Of a stretch of 64,000 nt of DNA, positions 40,210-48,352 are shown piece after piece; the first letter of the stretch is position 1, and every line of letters begins with the position of its first letter. Source of the DNA: DATKUC01 sp964553615 (lineage in GTDB: Bacteria; Spirochaetota; Spirochaetia; DSM-27196; DATKUC01); NCBI GenBank assembly GCA_964553615.1, contig CAZKMA010000017.1, forward strand, positions 12,790 to 76,789. The letters run 5' to 3'. The notes below the pieces were generated by a model, which worked only from the letters and a program-made list of their open reading frames with translations, was not told the DNA's origin and searched no databases. The position numbers were made by a program, and so were the translations under genes.

Positions 40210-41178
40210 TTACCCGGTAATGTGGGCTCGCGCAAGATAGATGGAAGCCTTGCCTTCGTGGGTCGAATAGTAGCTGATCCACAGCGTCCTCCTGAACCAG
40301 ACCAGTCCCGGGTAACTGCAATCGCCTCCGCTCGGGAGCTCTGCAAAACCGGTGAGGTTTTCCTGCGTCATGAGGCTGAGCACGGTTGTTGCCACAGGCT
40401 TCTGCCGCTCATCTCTGCGTATTACCCTCGTTGAGGCAACCATTCGACCGTCCGGCAGATAGAGGAAGTTCGGACCACCGAGACGCAGACCGGCAGAAGA
40501 GAAGGTCCAACGGACATACGGAGGTGAGCTTGTTCCGATGAGGCCGTTCCGATCTCCGCCCTCACGCCGGACCAGCGCAACCATTTCGCCGTCGGGCCCC
40601 ACCCTGACCGTGGTTTCATTCGGTTTTCCGCGTACCGGCAGCTTGCACAGCTCCCGGTAGCTTCTTCCGTCTTCGCTCGCAAGGAGAAATATCTCCCAGA
40701 CGCGAGCGCTCTTCAGTCGATAGGAGACACCGTATGCGGTTCCACGGTGCCAGCTCACTCTCCACAGCCAGTCTCCATCCGAAAGAATTTGTTCGGGTTT
40801 CGACCAGACAACGCCATCTATCGAGAACATGACGCGAGGTTGACGGCCTGTGTACTGTCCGTTTTTGAAACGGGTCCCGCCCATCAGAAGCATGAGCCGG
40901 CCATCAGGGGTAACGGACAGTTTCGGATCACGCAGATCTACTCCACGCTCCGCGGCAAGATATGCGCTTTCCCAGCGAACGGTATCGTCCGAGACAATGA
41001 CCCGTACCTTTCCCGTTCCGCGAACATGCGCCTTCCCCTCACGAAATGTGCAGTACCATCTGCCGCGAAAACGAATGAGATCCGTGAACGCGTTATGTGG
41101 CGCTGCGTCCCAGATTCGAGTCACTGAGATGATGGAGAAGGGAGAACTCCGAACGTCGTCGAAATGTTCTTTGCTCAT
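40210..41178 (-). CDS. sialidase/BNR-repeat-like glycosyl hydrolase
   Basis: A 322-residue, beta-propeller-type protein. It begins WDAAPHNAFTDLIRFRGRWY and has repeated blade patterns such as DLRDPKLSVTPDGRLMLLMG, VMFSIDGVVWSKPEQI and SEDGRSYRELCKL, like BNR/sialidase repeats. There is no signal peptide, so it is probably cytoplasmic, unlike most secreted sialidases. Catalytic residues cannot be assigned with confidence. Exo-alpha-sialidase is the usual name, but a different glycosidase or lyase is possible. The CPBP protease follows on the same strand. Confidence 0.78.
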   Translation of the reverse strand: MSKEHFDDVRSSPFSIISVTRIWDAAPHNAFTDLIRFRGRWYCTFREGKAHVRGTGKVRVIVSDDTVRWESAYLAAERGVDLRDPKLSVTPDGRLMLLMGGTRFKNGQYTGRQPRVMFSIDGVVWSKPEQILSDGDWLWRVSWHRGTAYGVSYRLKSARVWEIFLLASEDGRSYRELCKLPVRGKPNETTVRVGPDGEMVALVRREGGDRNGLIGTSSPPYVRWTFSSAGLRLGGPNFLYLPDGRMVASTRVIRRDERQKPVATTVLSLMTQENLTGFAELPSGGDCSYPGLVWFRRTLWISYYSTHEGKASIYLARAHITG

Positions 41179-41291
41179 GAACGTCCGTCTTCCGATGAGT
41201 ACATTGACATGATACTACTTCAACAGCCGTCGAAAGGGAATTTCAAACGGGCAATTGGCGCGCAGGCCGCTTTCCGGTATCCTGATTGGAT

Positions 41292-42254
41292 ATGAACAGG
41301 TTTTTGGCCTTCGCTCTGGTTGCGGTTGGTGTATCGATTGTGCTGCTTGCGGTACTCTCCGGAGGGCATGTGGCTCGATTGCTTTCGCAGGAGTCTCCGC
41401 TATCCGTTGTCGTAATCATTGCCGCTGTTTTCGCCGGTTGTGCTTTTGCCTTCGGAGTTGCTACGGGCGACTACTCATGGGTGGACCGGCTCTGGAGTAC
41501 CGCACCGGTACTCTTCGTTTGGATCTACGCGGTAAAGGGCGGCTTCGACGCCAGGATCACCGTTGCGGCAATCGTTGTCACTATCTGGGGAGCACGACTG
41601 ACATACAACTTCGCGCGCAAGGGCGGCTACAGCGGTGAGGAGGACTATCGCTGGTCGATACTGCACGATCGGATGCCGAATCCACTGCTGTGGCAGTCAT
41701 TTCATCTCCTGTTCATCGCCATTTATCAGATCGGCCTGTTCGTGCTCTTTACCCTGCCATTCAATATTCTGTTTTCCACCCGAGGCCTTCCGCTGGATGC
41801 AGGATTCATTCTGCTCGCCGCCGTGGTTCTCGGGTTTGTCCTGTTCGAAACCGTCGCCGACCAGCAGCAGTGGAACTTCCAGACCCTCAAGAATACCCGG
41901 AAGGGAGCCGCAGAGATTTCACCCGGTTTCGACCAGGAGGATTTGCGGCGCGGCTTCCTTACAACCGGGCTCTTTCGCCTTTCGCGGCATCCCAACTATT
42001 TCGCGGAGCTCTCGGTATGGTGGTTCGTCTACCTCATGAGTGCCTATCAGACAATGCACATTTTAAATGCCACGATTGTAGGACCGGTGCTGCTCACGCT
42101 GCTGTTCATTGGATCTACACGGTTCACGGAGTCCATTTCAAGATCCAAGTACCCGGAATACCGCGAGTATCAGAGCCGCACGTCTCCGATCATCCCCTGG
42201 TTCCCATCTCGAGATACGGAATCGGAACGCGCTTCCGCCGGAACCGGCGAATAA
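41292..42254 (+). CDS. DUF1295 / steroid-5-alpha-reductase-like membrane protein
   Basis: A 320-residue membrane protein with about seven helices. The family pattern DYSWVDRLWSTAPVLFVWIY, WGARLTYNFARKGG and a C-terminal LFRLSRHPNYFAELSVWWF and YREYQSRTSPIIPWFPS match DUF1295, distant kin of steroid 5-alpha reductases and isoprenylcysteine methyltransferases. It may reduce or methylate a membrane lipid. The ATG at 41292 is used rather than a TTG two codons upstream. It stands alone, facing the aldo/keto reductase gene. Confidence 0.88.
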   Translation: MNRFLAFALVAVGVSIVLLAVLSGGHVARLLSQESPLSVVVIIAAVFAGCAFAFGVATGDYSWVDRLWSTAPVLFVWIYAVKGGFDARITVAAIVVTIWGARLTYNFARKGGYSGEEDYRWSILHDRMPNPLLWQSFHLLFIAIYQIGLFVLFTLPFNILFSTRGLPLDAGFILLAAVVLGFVLFETVADQQQWNFQTLKNTRKGAAEISPGFDQEDLRRGFLTTGLFRLSRHPNYFAELSVWWFVYLMSAYQTMHILNATIVGPVLLTLLFIGSTRFTESISRSKYPEYREYQSRTSPIIPWFPSRDTESERASAGTGE

Positions 42255-42277
42255 CGCGCCGATTCGAACAAGCCCGG

Positions 42278-43267
42278 CTATATGCCGAGACGTTTCATTC
42301 CGGACTCGTCGTACCGCGTGCCTTTCGCAACCCCCGCGGGCATGAGCGCACTCAACTCCGCGAGATCTGATGTTGAAAGGGCCAACTCGGTCGCGGCTAT
42401 GTTCTCCCGCAGGTACTTTTCCCTTCGCGTACCGGGGATCGGAACAATGTCTTCTCGCTGACCAAGCACCCAGGCAAGAGCGAGCTGAGCAGTAGAAACG
42501 TTTTTGGCCTTTGCCACGGATTCGAGTTTCTGCACCAGCACGCGGTTCTGGTCGAAGTTTTGCTCGTTCATGCGTGGATTGAACGATCGGAAGTCCGTTG
42601 GGTCCAGACTCTTCCGGTCGGTTATTGCGCCGGTCAGAAATCCGCGGCCAAGAGGGCTGTAGGCTACGAACGCAATGTCGAGTTCCCGGCAGGTATCAAG
42701 AATCTCTCCCTCGGGGTCACGCGTCCACAGTGAGTATTCCGTCTGAAGCGCCGTAATCGGATGCACCTTCTGCGCGCGGCGAATGGTCCTGGCTCCCGCT
42801 TCCGAGAGACCGAGAAAGCGCACCTTCCCTTCCTTGACGAGATCGGCCATGGCGCCGACGGTCTCTTCGATTGGGACGTCGGGATCCACCCGGTGCTGAT
42901 AGTAGACATCGATCACATCGACGCCCAGCCGTTTCAGGCTCATGTTGCACGCCGCCTTTACATACTCGGGCCGGCCGTTGACGCCGAGATGCCCTCCGTC
43001 CAGGCGCCTCATGTTTCCAAACTTCGTTGCAAGAACTATCCGATCCCGCAGCCCGCCGCGGAGAGCCTGGGAGAGCAGGATCTCGTTATGGCCCACCCCA
43101 TACATGTCTGCAGTGTCGAAAAAGTTGATGCCCAGGTCGATCGCCTTGTGTATGAGATCGATCGAGACGACATCGTCGGACTTTCCGTAAAACTCGGACA
43201 TTCCCATGCATCCGAGACCAATTGCGGAAACTTTCAGGTCACTCGAGCCAAGTCTTCGTTGTTTCAT
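42278..43267 (-). CDS. aldo/keto reductase
   Basis: A 329-residue aldo/keto reductase with a (beta/alpha)8 barrel. Tetrad residues are D and Y in FFDTADMYGVGHNE, K in VLATKFGNM and H in VYYQHRVDP. LGCMGMSEFYGKSDD near the start is typical of the AKR13 (YakC-like) branch; it reduces aldehydes or ketones with NADPH. ATG 43267. It lies downstream of the pyruvate-kinase-like gene with 25 bp between. A second aldo/keto reductase is at 60333-61277. Confidence 0.94.
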   Translation of the reverse strand: MKQRRLGSSDLKVSAIGLGCMGMSEFYGKSDDVVSIDLIHKAIDLGINFFDTADMYGVGHNEILLSQALRGGLRDRIVLATKFGNMRRLDGGHLGVNGRPEYVKAACNMSLKRLGVDVIDVYYQHRVDPDVPIEETVGAMADLVKEGKVRFLGLSEAGARTIRRAQKVHPITALQTEYSLWTRDPEGEILDTCRELDIAFVAYSPLGRGFLTGAITDRKSLDPTDFRSFNPRMNEQNFDQNRVLVQKLESVAKAKNVSTAQLALAWVLGQREDIVPIPGTRREKYLRENIAATELALSTSDLAELSALMPAGVAKGTRYDESGMKRLGI

Positions 43268-43292
43268 GATTCAAAAATACTGGTGGATTCAA

Positions 43293-44288
43293 CTAAGGGC
43301 AATTCCCGGCGGGCTCCCGGAACATCGCGGCCGTTCGACAGCTTTCGGCAGGATACCGGCCAATTGCGGTCTCATCGGAGAGCACAACGCCGGAATAACC
43401 GGCAGACAGGACATCATAGAGATTGCACAGTTCGGCACGGGTGGGCGTCGGAGCGCCTGTCATGTGTTCGAGCACCTGCCCCGCCATGAGGACCGGGAGG
43501 GTAGACGTCCGAACATACGCTGCCAACCCGTGAACGGTTCGAGCCATCTCGGCGCCCCCAAGTTCAGCACCGAGGTCTCCCCGGCATACCCAGAGCTCAT
43601 CGCAGAAGCCCGCAACGGCCTGCACATCTTCCACCGCCGACCTTCGTTCGATCTTCGCAATCAGGTACGCCGGCGCGGGAAGAAGGTTCCGGTACCGTTC
43701 CATTTCTGCTGAATCTTTCACATAGGAGACTGCATACCGGATTGCCGGATTCCCATGGGTACGGGCTGCAATCTCACGGTCCTTGTCCGAGAGTTTTTCG
43801 ATCCGGTAGGCGCAGCCCGGAAGCGTTACCCCCTTTGCTGTCGATACCGGTCCACCATGAGTCACGCGGGCAACCACCTCGGTTGAACTCACGGACTCTG
43901 CATGAAGGCGGACGCGAGCGTCGTTCAGTACGATCTCACCGCTCGATTCCTCCACGGCCCGAAAAAAATCGTCGTGAGGTACGGGAAGCAGGAGCGGAGA
44001 CTCGCTGGTCCAGCCGTGTACCAGTCGTACACGGCTTCCGGTCTCCAGGGTAGCTTCGGCGCATGTACCGAGTCTCCATTTGCTGCCTTGAAGATCGAGC
44101 ACGACCGGAACGGACAGCCCGCGCTGGTCGCGAATTTCGCCTATCCCGCGGATCAGGTGATCGGTTTCCTCTGTGGTAACGTGGGATGTGTTAATGCGGA
44201 ATGCGGATGCACCCGCCTCGAGCAGCGCAAGCCATTCATCCGTACTCCGGGTACTCGGTCCAAGGGTTGTAACCAACTGGTAATTCAT
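43293..44288 (-). CDS. pyruvate kinase-like protein lacking the C-terminal domain
   Basis: A 331-residue relative of pyruvate kinase (usual length about 470). The barrel start FRINTSH, VLDLQGSKWRLG, IAKIERRSAVED, CRGDLGAELGG and VLSDETAIGRYP parallel the enzyme's motifs, and a short B domain is present. The catalytic ATQML segment reads MAGQVL, so the key Thr is lost, and TKGPEIR is changed. The C-terminal regulatory domain is missing. Either it acts on another substrate or it has lost kinase activity. It lies upstream of the aldo/keto reductase and diverges from the MFS gene. Confidence 0.82.
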   Translation of the reverse strand: MNYQLVTTLGPSTRSTDEWLALLEAGASAFRINTSHVTTEETDHLIRGIGEIRDQRGLSVPVVLDLQGSKWRLGTCAEATLETGSRVRLVHGWTSESPLLLPVPHDDFFRAVEESSGEIVLNDARVRLHAESVSSTEVVARVTHGGPVSTAKGVTLPGCAYRIEKLSDKDREIAARTHGNPAIRYAVSYVKDSAEMERYRNLLPAPAYLIAKIERRSAVEDVQAVAGFCDELWVCRGDLGAELGGAEMARTVHGLAAYVRTSTLPVLMAGQVLEHMTGAPTPTRAELCNLYDVLSAGYSGVVLSDETAIGRYPAESCRTAAMFREPAGNCP

Positions 44289-44359
44289 CCGCTACCCCGC
44301 ATTCTTTCTTTCAATCGGTGTTGTTCGATCCTGTCTCATACGATAGACTGGCTTCCGTT

Positions 44360-45688
44360 GTGACATCAAGAACCTTCTCCTCTTTCCCGCACGATCCTGC
44401 GCGGTCGCCGTTTTTTTATGGGTGGACAATACTGGCGATGGGTACCATCGGTCTCATCATGACCGTTCCCGGCCAGACAATTGGAGTCTCGGTCTTTACC
44501 GGCTCAATTGTTCACATGCTCGGAATAACGCAGAGCGATCTCAGTCTCGCGTACCTCATCGGCACGGCGGGAAGCGCCCTGCTGCTGTCCACGGCAGGCC
44601 GGTTGTATGACCGTCTCGGTGCCCGGCTGCTCGGCGCATGCTCGGCAGCGCTGCTCGGCCTTGTGTTGCTGCTGGGATCGTTTTCTCCGCAGGTGTCCCG
44701 CTTCCTGAGCTCTGCTCTCGGCGGAGCGCAGCTGAGCGTTGTAGCATTTGTCGTAATTACGATCACGTTTTTCCTTCTGCGTTTTTCAGGACAGGGAATG
44801 CTGTCCATTTCATCGAGAAACATGGTCATGGAGTGGTTCGACCGGAGACGCGGGCTCGCCAATGCGGTATTGGGAGTCGCGGTTTCGTTTGGATTCTCTC
44901 TGGCTCCGCGGCTCTTCGAGAGTCTGCTCCGGAATTACGGGTGGCAGGGCGCATGGAGGCTCATGGCGGTCATCCTCGTCGGTTTCGCTCCGCTCGCGCT
45001 CATCATGTTTCGAAACAGGCCGGAAGATCACGGCCTCATTCCGGATGGCAGGATCATAACGCCGAAGCTCAGCAATGCTCCGGAAAGTCATCCGGCAAAG
45101 GATTTCACGCTCAGGCAGGCACGAAGGACATTTGCGTTCTGGCACATCAGCCTGACGCTCTTCATGGCCGCACTGCTTTTGACTGCCTTCACGTTTCACA
45201 TCGTTTCGCTGTTCAAGGCCGCGGGAATGACCCAGACCGAGGCGGTGAGCATATTTCTCCCCGGATCGATGGTGGCACTTGGTCTGCAGTTTGCCGGAAG
45301 CTGGGCGAGTGACTACATCAAGTTGAAGTACTTTGCACTGATTCAACTTGCGGGTTTGATGGCGGTCTCGGTCGGCATTGCCTTTCTTGCCCCGGGATGG
45401 CCGGTTGCGCTCAGCATTGTCGGATACGGGGTGAACCAGGGGATGTTCGGAATACTCAATAACGTGACCTGGCCGCGGTTCTTCGGTCGGCAGCATCTGG
45501 GGGCAATCTCCGGCTTTTCGGCGGCACTCGGTGTTGCAGGAAGCGCGGCCGGTCCATATCTGTTCAGCCTGGCCCGTGACTTCACCGGAGCGTACCGGGA
45601 AGCAGCGCTGCTCTGCCTTCTTATCTGCGCGGTTCTTTTTGTGGGAGCGTGGTGGACGGAACGTCCGCGCCATCCCGACGAAGGGTGA
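44360..45688 (+). CDS. MFS transporter
   Basis: A 442-residue 12-helix facilitator. Helix 1 is at FFYGWTILAMGTIGLIMTVP; the loop 2-3 motif GRLYDRLGARLL is present. It looks most like OFA/monocarboxylate-type transporters (SRNMVMEWFDRRRGLANAVL). GTG 44360 is chosen; a GTG at 44318 would add 14 residues, and neither has a good ribosome-binding site. The last 68 bases overlap the convergent MFS gene, an unusually long overlap. Substrate unknown, though the nearby pyruvate-kinase-like gene might hint at a carboxylate. Confidence 0.87.
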   Translation: MTSRTFSSFPHDPARSPFFYGWTILAMGTIGLIMTVPGQTIGVSVFTGSIVHMLGITQSDLSLAYLIGTAGSALLLSTAGRLYDRLGARLLGACSAALLGLVLLLGSFSPQVSRFLSSALGGAQLSVVAFVVITITFFLLRFSGQGMLSISSRNMVMEWFDRRRGLANAVLGVAVSFGFSLAPRLFESLLRNYGWQGAWRLMAVILVGFAPLALIMFRNRPEDHGLIPDGRIITPKLSNAPESHPAKDFTLRQARRTFAFWHISLTLFMAALLLTAFTFHIVSLFKAAGMTQTEAVSIFLPGSMVALGLQFAGSWASDYIKLKYFALIQLAGLMAVSVGIAFLAPGWPVALSIVGYGVNQGMFGILNNVTWPRFFGRQHLGAISGFSAALGVAGSAAGPYLFSLARDFTGAYREAALLCLLICAVLFVGAWWTERPRHPDEG

Positions 45689-46913
45689 GGAGAAGAAGGG
45701 CAACGAGCAGGAGCAGAACGGCAACGCCGGCATACACTGCTCGAAAACTCAGCTCACCTGCAAGCTGCACACCCACCACGGGGCCGAGACTTCCGCCCAC
45801 GTCGCCAAAGAGCTGATAGATGCCCACGGTGTGTCCGCGCCTGCCTTCGGGAGTCAGGTCGCCAAGAAGTGTGAGCAGCGGAACCGATATTCCTCCCATG
45901 CCCACACCAATGAGCACGAGGCTCAGCCCGGCGACAATCAGGCCGGTACTGAATGCGAGAAGCACGAAACCTGCAGCAGAGGCTATGGCTGCCGGGAGCG
46001 TGAAGGCAACCCGTGAGGGAGCTCGGTCGAGGGCTCGCCCGACCCGGATGGTTACCGCCGCGGAACTCAGGATCAGCAACGCCATGAGCCCGCCCGCAGT
46101 TGGCTGGACGCCGAGCGCGCCGAGGGTAAGATGTCGATGCTGGACCACGAGCACGAGAGTGGCAAGCAGGACGCCCTGTATTGAAAAGAAAACGAAGAGG
46201 TTGGTAATCCAGACCGTCTGAATTCGTCGGTCGGCACCGACGATGTATCGTAACTCACCACGCAACCCGGCACTGCGTTCTTCATTCTCAGCCTTCTTGA
46301 CTGCGCCATTCGGCACAAAGAACCAGCTTATTCCCGCGCCGAGAAGTGCTACTGCCGATGACGTGTAGAATGCCGCTTCGTCGGACACAAGTCCTGCCAC
46401 AATGCCGCCGAGGAGCAATCCCGCAGGCATCCCGAGACTCATGGCCATGCGAACCGCGGCGGTGCTGCGTCCTCTATGGCTCTCGTCTGTAGCATTCAGC
46501 CCAAGGGTCATCCCCCCGACGATGAGGAGAGATGATCCAACGCCCCAGATTGCACGCCCGAGAAGCAGCAGCGGACCAGGTATTGCCGTGTGGAGTGAGA
46601 GGCTGAAACCGGCTGTGGCGGCCGCCTCGATAATGAGCCCGACGGTGAGCGGTAGTTTTCCCCCGACCCGATCTATCCAGTGTCCGGTCAGAGGATTCAT
46701 TCCGAGGCGCGTAATCCGGTTCGCGGCAAGAATCATGCCGATAAAGAAGCCGGAGAGGCCGAGCCGAACCCCAAGAAGCGGGAGGATGGGAAACGCTATT
46801 CCGCCGCCAATTCCGCCGAGGAATACGGCAACCGCAAGAGCTCCGATCCCGGCAAACGAGTTTCGGTGCCTCCTCTGTATTGTCACGCCTGAAGGCGCAA
46901 GATTTTCTTTCAT
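45621..46913 (-). CDS. MFS transporter
   Basis: A 430-residue 12-helix facilitator, unrelated in detail to the neighbour it overlaps. Motif A is MNPLTGHWIDRVGGKLPL and helix 4/5 carries WGVGSSLLIVGGMTLGLNAT. The ATG at 46913 follows AAGGA; the frame extends to 46961 without a better site. Possibly a multidrug exporter. It shares a 109-bp divergent gap with the FMN-binding protein gene. Confidence 0.88.
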   Translation of the reverse strand: MKENLAPSGVTIQRRHRNSFAGIGALAVAVFLGGIGGGIAFPILPLLGVRLGLSGFFIGMILAANRITRLGMNPLTGHWIDRVGGKLPLTVGLIIEAAATAGFSLSLHTAIPGPLLLLGRAIWGVGSSLLIVGGMTLGLNATDESHRGRSTAAVRMAMSLGMPAGLLLGGIVAGLVSDEAAFYTSSAVALLGAGISWFFVPNGAVKKAENEERSAGLRGELRYIVGADRRIQTVWITNLFVFFSIQGVLLATLVLVVQHRHLTLGALGVQPTAGGLMALLILSSAAVTIRVGRALDRAPSRVAFTLPAAIASAAGFVLLAFSTGLIVAGLSLVLIGVGMGGISVPLLTLLGDLTPEGRRGHTVGIYQLFGDVGGSLGPVVGVQLAGELSFRAVYAGVAVLLLLVALLLLTLRRDGADVPSTTLPQKEPRR

Positions 46914-47022
46914 GGGAATCCTTATGGAAGGAAAATAGGAATTTGCGGGGTAATCGGTCAAATGACGGCAACTTCATCTTTCTTTCATGTTTGCTGTATA
47001 TGGTCAGTTCCGGAGGCTAAAT

Positions 47023-47466
47023 ATGATAAACACCAAGCATCTGCTTTTCACGGCCGCACTCGTTGCGGGAGTCTCAGTCGGCGCATGGGCGCTCCCCGGA
47101 TGGTCGGCAGTCCCGGCGTTCGACAGTTGGAGTGTCGGTCAGCAGCCCGCCCGAGTTCCGGAGATTCCGGTATCTTCTGCAGGCTACACCGACGGAACGT
47201 TTATCGGACGCCGAGAGTTTGCGTACTACGGAACTGTTCAGGTGGAAGCAATCATTCGCGGCGGAAATATCGTGAGAATTCGATTTCTCTCGTATCCCAA
47301 CGACAACGGCACCTCCCGATACATCAGCAGCGTTGCAATCCCGCGCCTGAGGCGTGAAGCGCTCAGCGTACAGGGTTCACACGTTCGCCACGTAAGCGGC
47401 GCCACGTTTACCAGTCAGGCATTTCATCTTTCACTTCACACTGCACTTCTGCAGGCGGTCAACTGA
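47023..47466 (+). CDS. exported FMN-binding domain protein
   Basis: A 147-residue protein with an N-terminal signal sequence (LLFTAALVAGVSVGAWALP) and one FMN_bind domain. The domain contains YTDGTFIGRREFAYYGTVQV, GNIVRIRFLSYPNDNG and the attachment motif SGATFTSQ, in which the second Thr normally carries covalently bound FMN. It is probably a periplasmic electron carrier, as in RnfG/NqrC-like systems. ATG 47023 is preceded by CGGAGG. A flavin transferase (ApbE) is not encoded here. It may pass electrons to an as yet unknown reductase. Confidence 0.9.
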   Translation: MINTKHLLFTAALVAGVSVGAWALPGWSAVPAFDSWSVGQQPARVPEIPVSSAGYTDGTFIGRREFAYYGTVQVEAIIRGGNIVRIRFLSYPNDNGTSRYISSVAIPRLRREALSVQGSHVRHVSGATFTSQAFHLSLHTALLQAVN

Positions 47467-47512
47467 TTGGCACCTTTCCCATCCTTCCCCTTTTCTCGGG
47501 CGGGAACGCACA

Positions 47513-47538
47513 GCCGGCGGCCGCGCACGGTCGCCGGC
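47513..47538 (+). other. long GC-rich stem-loop
   Basis: GCCGGCG and CGCCGGC enclose a second stem CCG/CGG around CGCA, with a G/T pair between. It lies 46 bp after the FMN-binding gene stop. There is no T-run, so it is probably not an efficient intrinsic terminator; it may be a transcript-end or attenuation hairpin. The remaining bases of the gap to the next gene show nothing else. Confidence 0.45.
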
Positions 47539-47635
47539 CGTTCGCCGCGCGTGCGCGTACACCCTCTCCTTCATTGATTCATCCGGCTACTTGACTACAA
47601 CAGTCATGGTACGAGAGAATCTACACCACGAGGGT

Positions 47636-48307
47636 ATGAACATGGAGCAGAGAATCCGTCCGGGCGACCAGCCAATCCGACTCTTCAAATCAGACTTTCT
47701 GGAAATGTTCTCGCACATCAGTCCTGTAACGGTGCTGGTAATCTGGGTGCCGGTCTCGCTGTTCTTTCTGGTGGAAGCAGTCCTGAATCGGAGTGGCGAC
47801 GGTTTTCCCTTCTACATCGCGCTCGCCCTCGTTGCGGGATGGATTGTCTGGACTTTTACCGAGTACATCATGCACCGCTTCATCTTTCACTATCACCCGA
47901 AGACTGAGCAGTTGAAAAAGTTCTTCTTCACCGTTCACGGGGTTCACCATGCACAACCCATGTGCAAGACCCGGCTCGTCATGCCGCCGGTCATGAGCAT
48001 TCCGCTTTCGGTGCTCTTTTTCGCGCTGTTCTACCTTGTTGTGGCCCGCCTTTTCGCCGCCCCGGCATGGTTCTACCCCGTCTTTGCGGGGTTTCTCATC
48101 GGTTACATCATCTACGACATGATGCACTACACGCTGCATCACAGTAAGAGTCGAAACGCCTACGTGCAGATGTGCCGGTATCAGCACATGCAGCATCACG
48201 GCAACTGTCCGAACATGCGCTTCGGCGTTACATTTCCGTTCTGGGACCACATATTCCACACAATGCCCGAACGCACCACACCGCACACCGCCGGAAACAA
48301 GGACTAA
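47636..48307 (+). CDS. fatty acid hydroxylase / sterol desaturase family protein
   Basis: A 223-residue membrane di-iron enzyme. Histidine clusters are EYIMHRFIFHYH, VHGVHHAQP, HYTLHHSK and RYQHMQHHG, the arrangement of the fatty acid hydroxylase superfamily. Four helices surround them. It may introduce a hydroxyl group or double bond into a fatty acid or a carotenoid/sterol-like molecule. ATG 47636 follows GAGGG; ATG 47642 is also possible. Confidence 0.92.
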   Translation: MNMEQRIRPGDQPIRLFKSDFLEMFSHISPVTVLVIWVPVSLFFLVEAVLNRSGDGFPFYIALALVAGWIVWTFTEYIMHRFIFHYHPKTEQLKKFFFTVHGVHHAQPMCKTRLVMPPVMSIPLSVLFFALFYLVVARLFAAPAWFYPVFAGFLIGYIIYDMMHYTLHHSKSRNAYVQMCRYQHMQHHGNCPNMRFGVTFPFWDHIFHTMPERTTPHTAGNKD

Positions 48308-48352
48308 CAGCCCCGCCGGCGACTATTCTCGTCAGCAGGGGATACATATCGA

